From NCBI RefSeq assembly GCF_002234675.1, contig NC_019865.2, positions 965,958-1,029,957 of the forward strand: a DNA stretch of 64,000 nt. Reading direction: 5' to 3'. Position 1 is the stretch's first letter, and each line of letters starts with the position of its first letter. A program made the position numbers and the translations under genes. Origin of the DNA: Oryzias latipes. Its lineage: Eukaryota; Chordata; Actinopteri; Beloniformes; Adrianichthyidae. Positions 35,101 to 61,226 of this stretch are shown here, one piece after another. Under the pieces are notes generated by a model, which searched no databases, was not told where the DNA came from, and worked only from the letters and a program-made list of their open reading frames with translations.

Positions 35101-36180
35101 ACTCACTCCTTCCACTGGCTCCAGAAACACAGTGTTGGCAAAACAGACCTCGGGTATCCATATAGCACAGACCACATGGGCCCATCGGCCGTCGCTGGTT
35201 TGTTTAAAGGCGCCGCCTCGATTTGGACACAAAACACAGTCAATTGGTTTCTGAGGAGACTGCAGACAGCAGCGGCACAGCCACTGGCCCTCAGGGATGT
35301 AGGGGACCCCGTAACACTCCTGGTGCACAGCCAGGTTACAGGAGTCACAGAAGAGAATGACATTACTGTTGAGACATTCATCATCCAGGCACACACAGCA
35401 GAAGGCATCGTCATCGATAGAGCTCTGAGATGGCGCCCGGCTGCGGGCTTCGCGGTACGCCTCTTCCTCCAGCCGATCTACCAGCAGCTCAAAAGTGTCC
35501 GGTGAGATGGCCGAGGAACCGTCGGATGTTCGGCCAGCATTGACCATCTCCAACCAGGCAGTGTCTTCTTCATCCATGTCGTATTCTGCCGTTCCTTCAT
35601 GCTCCTCACTGGAGGGTTCGATATAACGATAGTATGCTGCTGGTAGAGGAGGAGCTTCGACCGGTGTGAATGTCTCCTGGACACGGAACTTCGGTTCGGG
35701 GAGAGTCACATGGTTACCGTGTGATGAATGTAGCTTTTCTAAGGACTGTGGCCGAGAACTAGGGCAGTGGTTCTTGGAGGGCTGCGTTGACCTGACGGAG
35801 AAACATTTGGAGTCTTTCTTGCGACCTCTTGGTGTGATGCGTTTGCGGGTTGTTTGGGCACTGCTGGTGGGGCCTGATGACTGCTCGCTGTTCTCTTTGT
35901 TGCTGTTACACTCGCTGATGTCCTGAGCCATCATTTCGTCCTCTGTAATGACCTCCAAAGGCTCAACGATGGAAATACGGTGGAGCCTTCCATCCAATTC
36001 CACCTCCACCACTTTCTGAGCCTGAGAATAAGAAAGAGTCTCTCGGGTTGGAGACGCTTTAAGGCTATAAGGAGAAGGAGATCGCTGGCGGGCGGCTCCT
36101 CTCCCACCAATCGCTCCATTGGACCTAACATCTACTTCACCTCCTGGGCCCGCGTGGCCTTTTTGACGTTGTTTCCTCAT
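26142..36180 (-). CDS. brpf3: BRPF3, PZP-bromodomain-PWWP scaffold of MYST acetyltransferase complexes
   Basis: Scaffold of HBO1/MOZ histone acetyltransferase complexes. Exons, transcription order: 36180-34646, 32703-32547, 32103-31972, 31766-31638, 30120-29808, 29578-29288, 28721-28188, 27268-27193, 26887-26799, 26720-26626, 26553-26399, 26325-26142; 3690 nt, 1229 aa (human 1205). Seen: [13 protein letters not shown] and [18 protein letters not shown] (~43-82); PHD1 from ~258 ([28 protein letters not shown]); Zn knuckle [16 protein letters not shown]2 to ~430 ([24 protein letters not shown]); coiled [20 protein letters not shown]; bromodomain ~610-760 ([44 protein letters not shown]); [20 protein letters not shown] from ~1098 ([39 protein letters not shown]), ending [34 protein letters not shown] and the [15 protein letters not shown] blocks favour BRPF3 over BRD1/BRPF1. 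Confidence 0.95.
30655..30835 (+). repeat. SINE-like repeat in brpf3 intron
   Basis: Contains GGGTTTGGTTGCCGTTCGAC and GTGTCCTTGGGCAAGACACA, words of a widespread fish tRNA-derived SINE family. No coding capacity. Confidence 0.55.
32330..32455. repeat. Dispersed repeat, copy 1 (brpf3 intron)
   Basis: GTGCGGCTGTGTCTGCAGCTCAC, then GGGAGGGGTCAAATG, GGAGAA, CACACCTaGGTGT and TGGGACTTT recur in order at about 48628-48715. Short SINE or SINE-derived fragment, preceded here by a poly-G run. Confidence 0.6.
32799..34072. mobile_element. Non-autonomous hAT element in brpf3 intron 1 of the coding set
   Basis: Ends CAGGGGTCGGCAACC (32799) and GGTTGCCGACCCCTG (to 34072) with a perfect 8-bp target duplication GGTTATAA at 32791-32798 and 34073-34080; 1274 bp. 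No transposase frame. A SINE-like unit sits inside at 33345-33705. Confidence 0.92.
33345..33705 (+). repeat. tRNA-headed SINE-type repeat inside the hAT element
   Basis: Starts with a tRNA-like head (CAGTGGTTAGCATTCTTGCC as A-box region, AGTTCAAGTCCC as B box). It then has the common fish body TGGAGTTTGCATGTTC, CTCCGGCTTCCTCCCACC, GGTTAATTGGCAACTC, CTGTCCAGGGTGTCCCCCGC, GCTGGGATAGGCTCCAGC, and ends in GAATGAAT-type sequence. Probably pol III-derived and nested in the hAT element. Confidence 0.75.
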
Positions 36181-37023
36181 AGGCCGCTCGTCCCACTCCT
36201 TCCTGAATAAAAAGAGATAATATCAAGCAATAAATATTAGAAAAGTATTATTTAAAAAAAAAACCTTTAGGAAAAATGTTTCCCAAATGTGAGGCAGAAC
36301 TTTTGTTATGATGCTCTATATTGCAGCTTTAAAAACAGATTTTATCTGGAATTTTAAAAAACTGTCATAGAATTAAGCACTAATGCAAAAAAAACAAAAA
36401 AACACTTGTTCTGTTTGTAATTCCCCTAAATGTTTGTTGGTATGTGGCACCTAGCAACAAGGTACGATTACAAACACTATTTGACTTCAATCAGGAAGCG
36501 CTTTACATGAGAAACTACAAAGAAAACTTGGTAAAATAAAGTTAAGTAACAATAGTAGATTTTTCTGGAGCTATCGAGCATTACCGCAACAAATCATGAA
36601 CATCCAATCAGCTTACAGCTAAGATTGATTGATCTGTCAAAGAGCCAATCAGAGTCACGAAAACCGCGGCGTCCACACAGTCCTTCCTAACATGTCAGCC
36701 ATATTTCCAGTTCTAAACACTGTTAACTCAGACAGATTTCATTCTGACAGCACTTTAAGGAGCGATGCAGTTTTTACCAAGTTAGAATAAAATCAACGAG
36801 CTTAACGTGTCGGCTAACTGACACAAACTACTGAGGAAAACAAGCAGACTAGCCGATCTGCTAACTTTCAGCTTGACAGAATCTTGCGTTAGTTCTTGTC
36901 TTATTTTTATTTTCAAACGGTGGTTAAAAACCATTACGAGACTAAACACATGAAAGTTTAAAATCGTTCGACAACAGCGTAGAAGTTAAGAGAGCAGAAC
37001 ATTTCCGCTGTCTTACCTACCGA

Positions 37024-37330
37024 CTGACAGCCGGCGCTCGGAGCCACTCTCACAGAAATGGTCGCCAAACCGGGCGCCTCCGCTACCCTCTCGGGGCTAA
37101 CAGCTACCGCTAGCCCGTCTTAGTTCGCTTTTCCAGCCGGTATATTTCGTTATAACACAACACTTCTGTTTCTTCGCAAATCGGCGCCTTGGAAGCAGAC
37201 AGCAGCACCCCGGACACGCAGAATACACTAATGCTATATCTGCAATATCTACGGAAGAAAGCGGTTCTTGTCGTGTAATTTTGTTACATTTACTAGCTTT
37301 TTCAGCTAGTTAGCTAGCTGTTTGGGGATT
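37024..37330 (-). promoter_or_regulatory. brpf3: brpf3 promoter / first non-coding exon region
   Basis: On the minus strand, CAGTCG|GTAGGT at 37023 is a donor, paired with the acceptor TTATTCAG just before 36202, 22 bases upstream of the ATG exon. CG dinucleotides are enriched here compared with the AT-rich flanks. The transcription start is not resolved. Confidence 0.55.
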
Positions 37331-38912
37331 TGCGCTTCACAAGCCAAAATAAAACAACTTCCGGTTGTGGGTTATAAAATAATTTCATTTTAACTTTAGC
37401 TTGGAAGGTTCCTCACTTTAATGCGCCTTAAAACTACAAACTAAATGAAATAAGATACCAGTTTTATTATTTAATAACTTAATACATAAGAAGTAGAAAG
37501 AAACACAAATCGCAGTAATCGAAGGGTGCAACCAAAAGCCCAAAAAAAAGTATGTATATAGTGAAATAAATAGGCAAACACATTCAAGCACATAAACCTA
37601 CATATGGGGTTCAAAAAACATTCATCACATTCTAACAACAAAAATATACCTTAATCTGGGAAGGCTGCGGACGTTAAAAATGCCTTTTATTATGTAGCTT
37701 TATTTTGACAGCGGGGCTCCTTTGCTTCCGCTCGGAAACTTGCGGACATTGTTACGCTAACTTGATGAAACCGGATTGGTAAAAGTTCACGAAACCCATC
37801 TGACGTCACCAGTCATTTCTTTTCGCGCGCAACTGCTTCGCGGCATCGGCCACGAGCAGCTGGATCGACCCGTTTTTCTATTTAAATTTTGGTTAATTTA
37901 TAACCCAAACACGTTTGTCTGCACTGATCATTGTTAAAATTATTTTTATTTTCTCTCTTTGTTATTTCATGAGGATTTAACAAACAATTATGGCATGGCC
38001 AACTTTCACATTATTATTATGGGATGTTGAAACAACAGCAGAGGAAAACACATTAAAAGAACAAAAATATACACTTTTACAAGAGAGGAAAATACAATAA
38101 TTGCTTTGAGGGGTTTGCACAAATCTAATAAATGGCGAGTTTTTGGGGAACTTTTATTTTTAGTGTGATGTAAGGATCTGGAATATAGTTTTTAGATCAC
38201 TCAGAACCCAGTTTATTAGGCCTTTCACCTTTACAAATGTCTAATTATGGATGAAGTATTTGTTAATCAAATCAATACGTTAATTAAATAGTCTTCATTT
38301 TATCAGTCATCCTAGTTTCAATGGCCGTCCAATTTATCGGCCAATATTTTTTACCTGTCAGCCAATTCTGAAAGGCAGACCAGCATATTTGCACTGATCA
38401 AAAGGTAAAAGAAGTGAAGACAAGTCCAGATGCCTGTGATCCAACTTCAAGACAAAGTGACCACACAGTATGACGGAGAATCTTCATCCACACATCTCGT
38501 GTTCATAACTAGCTGCCTCCTCTGAAGCATTTATACCCTCTTTACCTTCATTTCATCCATAATGTATGTCAGAATTACAAAAATAGCTCTTCAAATGTTT
38601 GGTTTTATTGTTTATTTGGAAACCATTATAACAGGAAGTCTGCATGAGAGATCCCTGCAGTACAGTCAACTCATTTCTGACACAATTTACTGATGGACAC
38701 TTAATTCAATTCAGTTTCTTTATAAAGCACCAGAGGACAACAAAGGTTGTCTGAAGGCGCTACACAAAAGGCAGGATGTTTAGTAAAGAATTTCACAAAG
38801 AGGATGGATATGAAAAACAAACAAACCCTAAAAAAACAGCGGCTGGAATATACAAGGGCACCCTTGGCTGTCTGAGGGGGTGGGAGGGTTGTGTAACATC
38901 ACATTGAGAGAA
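37331..38912. other. brpf3-mapk13 spacer, including mapk13 3' UTR
   Basis: AT-rich, with no coding exon. Minus-strand AATAAA motifs around 38604-38616 are plausible mapk13 poly(A) signals. ATTCAATTCAGTTTCTTTAT and following bases (38703-38770) resemble the tail of an L2-type LINE inserted in the minus orientation. Confidence 0.45.
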
Positions 38913-53146
<14,234 letters not shown>

Positions 53147-53259
53147 GATGAAGAGGAGCAGCGAGGAAGCAGCAGAAACTTCACCTCCCTCCCACAGCCC
53201 GCCTGTCAGCCTGCCAGCAGAGAAACACGACCACACGTGACTTCCGGAGAGACCTTTCA

Positions 53260-53734
53260 AAATAAGTCACCGGGCCACAAAGCAAACCATCATAGATAAT
53301 TGATTGATTTATTGATTGATTTATTGATTTTTTTCAAGCATTGTAGTCGAAGCAATAAATAATTTACACATAGTTATCAAACTCATTACAGAAATGATGA
53401 AATGTATAGATTAAAAAGACAGGAAATAAAACAAAACAAAAAAGTCACTTAAATCCCATTTGCTTAATTAAATACATTATTATGATTATAATTAATATTA
53501 TTATTATATTATTATTATTACTGTTAGTGTGATAATGTGTCATTAAAACATGGATGGTAGATATTGGGGTAAAAGCTGCGATATTTTTAAAAAACAAACT
53601 TGTGGAAGGACCTCAAACCCAAACTTCATGATAACGTTAAAAAATGATGGGAAAAAACATTGCAACCAACGAAACAAAAAGTAATTTTAAATTAATGTAC
53701 ATTTTTTGTTTTTATTTCTAAAGGTAGACGGGGT
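53260..53734. other. Upstream of mapk13, no gene seen
   Basis: AT-rich flank with GATT and ATT repeats. mapk13 has an ATG at 53146; its promoter presumably lies in 53150-53300 but no TATA or initiator stands out. Confidence 0.35.
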
Positions 53735-55261
53735 CAGAATTGCACAGAGAAAGTACGGCCCCCCTCCCTGTCACTCATAGTTGAGAGTTGTTTGTTTACA
53801 CCCTCTCCTGCTAGCTTACAGCCCGTTGATGAAGCCGTCGGTGTCCCTGCAGATGTCCACTTCAGTCCTTTCTTCCTCCACCAAAGACCAGATCTCTACG
53901 TCTGTGTGACGCTTCCGTCTGAGGAGGAAGAGCACTTTGTGGCATTTTTTGTTGTTTTATGCTGAGGAACAGGACGTTTCATCTGCAGGAGGGGCCGTAT
54001 GGAACACTGTTTACTTCTGCATTGGTGTTCGGATGACAGGTTCATGACGTTTTGACAAAAATGGACTTCTGTGTGTGAATGAAAAGGAGAATAAAGTAGT
54101 GGTCCTCTACACCCAAACGTGACTCTGAGCTCCTTATTTTACAGATGAAACTCTGCTTTACCGCCACGGAACCCTGGAAAGACGGCTACACTGGCAATAA
54201 TTTGATTTTGAGTCGCCAAAAGGTTCAGAATCTCTTAGTTTTTTAAACCTATCCGGAAATAAAGCTTCACAAAAGGCTTCACATATTTCAGCTTCAAGCA
54301 CGGCTCAGATAAACGGAAAACTTTGGTGTTTTCTCCTTGTAAATTTACGACTTAAAATCTCGTAATTTAACAGTTATGACTTATTTTTCTAGTAAATTAA
54401 CGACTTAAAAGTTGTAATAAAAAAATTACGACTCTATCGTATTCTCTACATCACAAATGCAATCTTTTTCAAGTGACTTTTTTTTCCGTCTGCTCCTGAT
54501 TCACAATGATTTGAACAAAGTAATACTCAGAAATGCAATCGTCTTTATATCTATTCTCTACGGTGGCCCTGAAGTGCAAAGCATTCAACAAATCACTCGA
54601 TACAAAAACATTTTTAAGATCACAACAACAATTAAAAAAAAAAAAAATTTTTTAAAAAGCAGCATTACATTTTAGAAAACAAAACAAAATTTCAGAAACC
54701 AAAACTTGAAAAACAAAAATGACAAAAAAAAAAAACATTTCAGAAAACAAAATTAATTTCCAGGAAAAAAATAAATATTAAAAAATGAAAACATTTCAGA
54801 AAAAAAAAATCCAGAAAAAAAATGAAATATTAAAAAATGAAAAACATTTCAGAAAAAAAAATTCCAGAAAAAAATGAAATATTAAAAAATGAAAAACATT
54901 TCAGAAAAAAAATGAAATATTAAAAAATGAAAAACATTTCAGAACACAGAATGAATTTCCAGAAAACAAAACGAAATCTTCAAAAATGAAAAACATTTTC
55001 AAACCGGAAGAGGCAGGTACTATGGGACAACGCTGATTGGATGATGATTTTTGTCAATCATTTGAACTGAAAAGTATTTTAAATGAAGCGATGACGGATT
55101 TTATCGTCCAAACAACAATGTACTATAATAATCCACGTATTTCCCATTTATATATCAAATAAAAAATGCAGCAAACTGTTAATGAACTTTAAAATTATTT
55201 TTTTAACATTTCGCCTGACACACGGTCACCCGGAAGTAGTTTGTGAGCACTTTTACTTTGA

Positions 55262-56330
55262 ACGCTGTGCGCTAATGTCTACGGCTGCGAGGTTCACGCT
55301 GTCAATCATCTTTAGGTAAGAATCAATTCTGTGATCTTTTCTTTTGTCAGTCACATGTCTCTAAGGATGTTAATTTTAGGATGTTAAAGTGCTGCTTTGA
55401 AAAGATAATTTATTTTTATCTTGCGCATGCGCAAAAAGAACCCGATGGAGACGAACCGTCTTCACATGATAGCCGTTCCCGTTTTCGGTGACAACATGAG
55501 AGAAAAAGCTCCGAGCCAGCCTGATTCTGTGATTTATACAGTAATTACAGTAATTATATGGCATCAGTGTTGCTAAAAATCGACTTTAAGACTGAAATCA
55601 GTAAACAAGTTCTTATGGGAAATAATATTTAAGTGCATTGTATATTTTTGAACCATGCATATACACATATACTGAAACTTAAAAATGAACTTTAAAGTTT
55701 ATAAAATACTTAATTGAATTAACATGTGATATTTCTGCAGGTGAAGTTTCTCAAAGCGAAGTTCCAGAAAGGTTTGTGCTGCAGAAGAACAGATGGCAGC
55801 TCTACATGGGAATACAAAAAGACTAAAGTCATTCAGATCATTGTGCAGTGTACAGGCAAGTCACCATGATTTATGTGCAATGTAATCAATAAATATTATT
55901 TAACCTTAATATCTAATTTTTTTTTTAAATTGCAGGTCCTTTAAAAAAAACGTCTTTAACCTGCTGCATAAGCCTGATTAGTTGTAAATGATGCAGTGGG
56001 GAGTGAAAGACGAAGCACAATTCCTGGCTTTAGCGTCGGGCTGATGATCTGGAAATCACATCTATGAGGAACCGCATCAAACACTTGTACAACTCCAAAC
56101 AACTTAATGTTCCTTTAAGCAAAACTCCAGTTTAAAATGTTCATATTAGACTTGCTTCATTTAGGAGTTTTTCCATGTTTACCATTTTAGGTTTTAAAGC
56201 TTTATTAACAAAGATGATGTTTGATTTTCAAAGCTGTTGTTTAGAAATGTATTTTTGTCAATGAAAAAACTGAATGCTGATGTGAGGATTGTAATAATGG
56301 ATATGAAAATAAACAAATTTGTTTCATAGC
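55262..56330 (+). other. Exon-like transcription unit 1 in the long-arm element
   Basis: Candidate exons: ~55262-55315 (ATG at 55275, donor TTTAG|GTAAGA), 55741-55855 (acceptor TTTCTGCAG; donor TACAG|GCAAGT, a GC-type donor), 55936 to ~56330 with AATAAA at 56308-56313. The ATG of the first exon meets a stop at the start of exon 2, although exon 2 is open in other frames. Either the transcript is non-coding, the true start differs, or the gene has decayed. No family recognised. Confidence 0.35.
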
Positions 56331-56334
56331 AATG

Positions 56335-57440
56335 CAGTATATTTATTGAAAACTTAACATGAATACGTTATTCAGTAACAGAAACAAAGAAACTGTTGTT
56401 GATTTCCCTTTATGGGCTTCTTCATGCAGTCAATCAAATGTTGCGTTTACATTCAGCATTTACTCAGCGTACCTGTCAGTCACATTTATTAGAGGAAAAA
56501 ATGCATCTGGGAAAAGTCTGTTTGTGCTTAACAACTATATCAAAAAGAGTCATGTCAGGGAAGTTTTGTCCACATTGCTGCTCAGCATCACATCCAGAGG
56601 AAGATGCACAGGTAAGGGACCCCAGTTCCTGCTCGTACATGCTTGCAGCTTCCTCTGCACTGGACTCCAGCTCCAGCTCTTGAAATCCCTGACAGAGATA
56701 AATTAATAAATTAAAAATCCCTGACAGAAAAACATCAGCTGCCGTTCAGCTTTCATTCAGGAAAAAGTTGAGTTCATCAAAATGAGGAGAAAATGGGTTA
56801 AACCAGAAATTCATTAGGGAGGGGTCAAAACACCAAACTCAGAATAAAATACATTATTTCAGTCTTATAAAAAATACATTCTAAAACAATTTGGTATTCC
56901 TCCTCTGCCTGAAAGACTAAAACGTTTTTTTTAAAGATTTATTTTACACTACAGACTTTGCCACCTTTAGTTACACACCTGGATGTGTCTGATGATGTGC
57001 ACATCCAGTCATTTACTGTCATGTTTCTGTGCACTGACACACTCTAAAGTCACAGATCTTAATAGTGTGAATAAGAAGCATTCATAAATGTTATTCTGAG
57101 ACACAAACTGCTGCAGTTTACCTGACAGCTTTGCTGATTTATGCTGCTGGTACACCTGTCTGTGAATCCTGCCCACGTGACCCCCCCTCTCCAGCTGATG
57201 AGGTAACCTGTCATTAACGTATGACTGAAGGATCTTGGATCTGTCTGTAAACACCCACCTAGAAATCACGTTTAACGCTACATTTATTAGATCAAACAAA
57301 TGTGCCTCCATACCTTATCTGTGGATGGCGGGACTGCATTTCCTGATGTGCGCCGTCTTTAACACCCGTTTCTTCGCAGCTGCTGCTTTAGACAGAATCC
57401 TCTCACGACATTTCGAAACATTTGTAAACCTGGTTGGTGT
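56335..57440 (-). other. Exon-like transcription unit 2 in the long-arm element
   Basis: Minus-strand candidate exons: ~57440-57314 (donor ATAAG|GTATGG), 57258-57122 (acceptor TTTCTAG, donor TCAG|GTAAAC), 56689 downward (acceptor CTGTCAG), with AATAAA read from 56347 to 56342. Exon 2 is open in two frames. Exon 3 is open as GFQELELESSAEEAASMYEQ and onward for about 70 codons, an acidic segment. The frames do not join cleanly in my hands. No known domain recognised. Confidence 0.35.
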
Positions 57441-58744
57441 TGATATTTCTGCGTGCGTTCTGTCATCACATCCACTAAATATTCAAAGATTAAAGTTTAT
57501 GTTAACGTTTTACCGTCCCTTTCTTTGTTTACCTGCAGAACGGACGTCATCCACACAAACTACTTCCGGGTGACCGTTCTGCTTCAGACGAAATATTCAA
57601 AAAATAATTTAAACCTTCATTATCTGTTTGCTGCATTTTTGATTTAATATGTAAATGGGAAATACGGGAATTATCATGGTACATTGTTGTTTGGACGATA
57701 AAATCCGTCGTCGCTTCATTTAAAATACTTTTCAGTTCAAATGATCGACAAACATCATCATCCAATCAGCGTTGTCCCATAGTACCTGCTTCTTCCGGTT
57801 TGGAAATGTTTTTCATTTTTGAAGATTTCGTTTTGTTTCTGGAAATTCATTCTGTGTTCTGAAATGTTTTTCATTTTTTAATATTTCATTTTGTTTTTCT
57901 GAAATGTTTTCATTTTTTTTATTTCATTTTGTTTTCTGGAAATTAATTTTTTTTCTGAAATGTTTTCATTTTGTAATATTTCTTTTTTTTCTGGAAATTA
58001 ATTTTGTTTTCTGAAATCTTTTTTTCTTTTTTTCTTTTTTATGTTTTGGTTTCTGAAATTTTGTTTTGTTTTCTAAAATGTAATACGCTTTTTAAATTGT
58101 TGCTGTGATCTTAAAAATGTTTTTGTATCGAGTGATTTGTTGAATGGTTTGCACTTCAGGGCCACCGTAATTCTCCACCAGAAAAATGCCCCAAGAACAT
58201 GTTAAAAACACAATTTCCATCGGAGTGGGACTCTACTCTGTCTCTCTTCTGGAATAAACACTTTTGTAACGACACGAAGCTTTATTTTGAAGGAAATGTC
58301 ACGTGGATCCGGTCGAAGATCGTGTTTGACTTTATCACGTCGCTCCTGAACCGTCCAATGACTGCTGAGCCGTGATCTCCGCTTTCCTGTAAACACGCAG
58401 CCTGGATTGAAGGTGCAGACGTTCAGCAGCAGGACGCGTCCTGACGTCACTCAAAGTTTTCCCCGCAGAATTTCCGAACTTCCAGGTGTGATCTGCCGCG
58501 CGCGCGGAAGCCAACTCGCAGAAACATGTCCGCGTGACGAACCTTCCTCCTCCCACATGCAGGAGGAGGAGGAGGTGTTGACATGAAGTGATCCTGAATC
58601 CCTGCAGCTTCACTCACAGAACAGGGTGAAACAGGAGCCTGCAGGTGAGTTCCTGCACAAATCCACAGCAGTTTCTCTTCCACACATCCCCGTTCAGGTA
58701 ACAAACACCTGAAATGTGAGGGGTCTGGATGATTTCCCTCCAGA

Positions 58745-58915
58745 GGTGCTGGGCAGAGTATTCAAACGTTTTACTCAAGTATTGTTACTTTAGCAAAATA
58801 GTACTCAAGGTAAAGTAGAGACTGAGTAGGCATCCAAACGATTACTTGAGTACGAGTAATAAAGTACTTTGATTAAAATCTACTCAAGTAGTGAGTAATT
58901 CATGAGTAATATCCC
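58745..58915. repeat. TACTCAAGTA-rich MITE fragment
   Basis: Repeated ACTCAAGTA, ACTTGAGTACGAGTA and CTACTCAAGTAGTGAGTA words in both orientations are typical of a common fish hAT-derived MITE. Ends not resolved. The surrounding 58237-59616 holds no gene. Confidence 0.45.
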
Positions 58916-59616
58916 ATTTATGACACAACAACAGAAAGAGGGTTATTCAAAAAGGATGCAATGATTTCGCTTTTACCGAGGCTTGAAGTAAGTACATCCA
59001 TGTTTTTAAAATAAAACACCAGGCAACATTTGCTGCAGCAAATAAATAAATTGTTGGTAACCATTCTACGGCGGCCCAGAAGGCTCACAACACACTTTGG
59101 ATTTTGCAACAAAACACAAAATAAAACACTACAATTTGTCACAACACAAAAAGAACTTACAACACAAAAACAAAATCTCACAACACTTTAACTCACAACG
59201 GTAGTCCGTTGCAGATATACTGTCACTAGAATAGTCTGTTATGAGTTTCACAGCTCTCAGGTAATTGGTCTGGTTTCCACGGCGACTCATGAACATCGAA
59301 ATTCCCTACAAGTCTATATTTTTGTCTTTTTGACATTTCAATGTGCATTTTCATTCGAATTGTGGTACCAAAAAGCTCCGACAATTTAAAACGCAAATGA
59401 TTTAGCTTTTATTCAAAATTTCATTTGTAAAATTGTAAGGCTGAATTGTTGAAATGTCAGTTGCAAAATGCATTTTCAAATTGCAAATTGAAGTGTCAAT
59501 AGAGAATTGTATATCGCTTTGAATTATGGGTGAAAAAACTTCTATCAGACTCACCGGCCAGAGATGTAAAGTTGATCTCCTTATTAGTGTTGTGTTAGTC
59601 AAGAGCTGTTCTGAAC

Positions 59617-61226
59617 TCCATCCATCCATCCATCCATCCATCCATCCATCCATCCATCCATCCATCCATCCATCCATCCATCCATCATCCATCCATCCAT
59701 CCATCCATCCATCCATTCATCATCCATCCATCCATCCATCCATCCATCATCCATCCATCCATCCATCCATCCATCATCCATCCATCCATCCATCCATCCA
59801 TCCATCCATCCATCCATCCATCCATCCATCCATCCATCATCCATCCATCCATCCATCCATCCATCCATCATCCATCCATCCATCCATCCATCCATCCATC
59901 ATCCATCCATCCATCCATCCATCCATCCATCCATCCATTCATCATCCATCCATCCATCCATTCATCCATCATCCATCCATCCATCCATCATCCATCCATT
60001 ATCCATCCATCCATCATCCATCCATCATCCATCATCCATCCATTATCCATCCATCCATCATCCATCCATCCATCATCCATCCATCCATCCATCCATCCAT
60101 CCATTCATCATCCATCCATCCATCCATCCATCCATCCATCCATCCATCCATCCATCCATCATCCATCCATCCATCCATCCATCCATCCATCCATCCATCC
60201 ATTCATCATCCATCCATCCATCCATCCATCCATCATCCATCCATCCATCATCCATCCATCCATCCATCCATCCATCCATCCATCCATCCATCCATCCATC
60301 CATCCATCCATCCATCATCCATCCATCCATCCATCCATCCATCCATCCATTCATCATCCATCCATCCATCCATCCATCCATCCATCCATCATCCATCCAT
60401 CCATCCATCCATCCATCCATCCATCCATCCATCCATCCATCCATCCATCCATCCATCCATCCATCCATCCATCCATCCATCCATCCATCCATCATCCATC
60501 CATCCATCCATCCATCCATCCATCCATCCATCCATCCATCCATCCATCCATCCATCCATCCATCCATCCATCCATCCATCCATCCATCCATCCATCCATC
60601 CATCCATCCATCCATCATCCATCCATCCATCCATCCATCCATCCATCCATCATCCATCCATCCATCCATCCATCCATCCATCCATCATCCATCCATCCAT
60701 CCATCCATCCATCCATCCATCCATTCATCATCCATCCATCCATCCATTCATCCATCATCCATCCATCCATCCATCATCCATCCATTATCCATCCATCCAT
60801 CATCCATCCATCATCCATCATCCATCCATTATCCATCCATCCATCATCCATCCATCCATCATCCATCCATCCATCCATCCATCCATTCATCATCCATCCA
60901 TCCATCCTCCATCATCCATCCATCCATCCATCCATCCATCCATCATCCATCCATCCATCCATCATCCATCCATCCATCCATCCATCCATCATCCATCTCT
61001 CCATCCATCCATCCATCCATCCATCCATTCATCCATCCATCCATCCATCCATCATCCATCCATCCATCCATCCATCATCCATCCATCCATCCATCCATCA
61101 TCCATCCATCCATCCATCCATCCATCATCCATCCATCCATCCATCCATCCATCATCCATCCATCCATCCATCCATCATCCATCCATCCATCCATCCATCC
61201 ATCATCCATCCATCCATCCATCACCC
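59617..61226. repeat. (CCAT)n satellite, 1.6 kb, with duplicated block
   Basis: CCAT tetranucleotides with interspersed 3-base phase slips (CATCATCC), giving long Pro-Ser-Ile-His or Met-Asp-Gly-Trp frames on both strands that are not genes. A distinctive ~150-bp segment starting CCATTCATCATCC at 59935 recurs at 60721, 786 bp apart. The array runs directly into an L2 tail. Confidence 0.95.

Larger units (their letters stand above)
54559..58169. mobile_element. 3.6 kb DNA element with long inverted arms, unassigned superfamily
   Basis: Termini TACGGTGGCCCTGAAGTGCA and TGCACTTCAGGGCCACCGTA are nearly perfect. The inverted similarity continues inward for roughly 0.6 kb (to about 55225 and 57545), including ATCGAGTGATTTGTTGAATG, ATCCAATCAGCGTTGTCCCA and ACTACTTCCGGGTGACCG-type words. 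ATTCTC directly precedes 54559 and directly follows 58169, a candidate 6-bp target duplication. The arms hold A-rich/T-rich tracts with repeated AACATTTCAGAAA. The unique centre (55.23-57.54 kb) carries convergent exon-like units (see next entries). No recognised transposase. Confidence 0.75.
53735..58236. mobile_element. MITE family A, copy 3, split by a 3.6 kb insertion
   Basis: The left part shares TTGTTTACACCCTCTCCTGC (near 53790) and CGTCTGCTCCTGATT...GAACAAAGTAAT (54486-54530) with copy 2. The right part (58170-58236) carries CACCAGAAAAATG and the family end CATCGGAGTGGGACT. The two halves are separated by the element at 54559-58169. The left terminus is not clear. Confidence 0.6.

Noticed and set aside
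35103-35505. Plus-strand open frame of 206 codons at 34885-35505
   Set aside because: Antisense shadow of the brpf3 PZP exon.
57009-57311. 100-codon minus-strand protein taken as a complete gene
   Set aside because: The frame crosses a good donor at 57121 and an acceptor at 57259; more likely one exon of an unresolved unit in the long-arm element.
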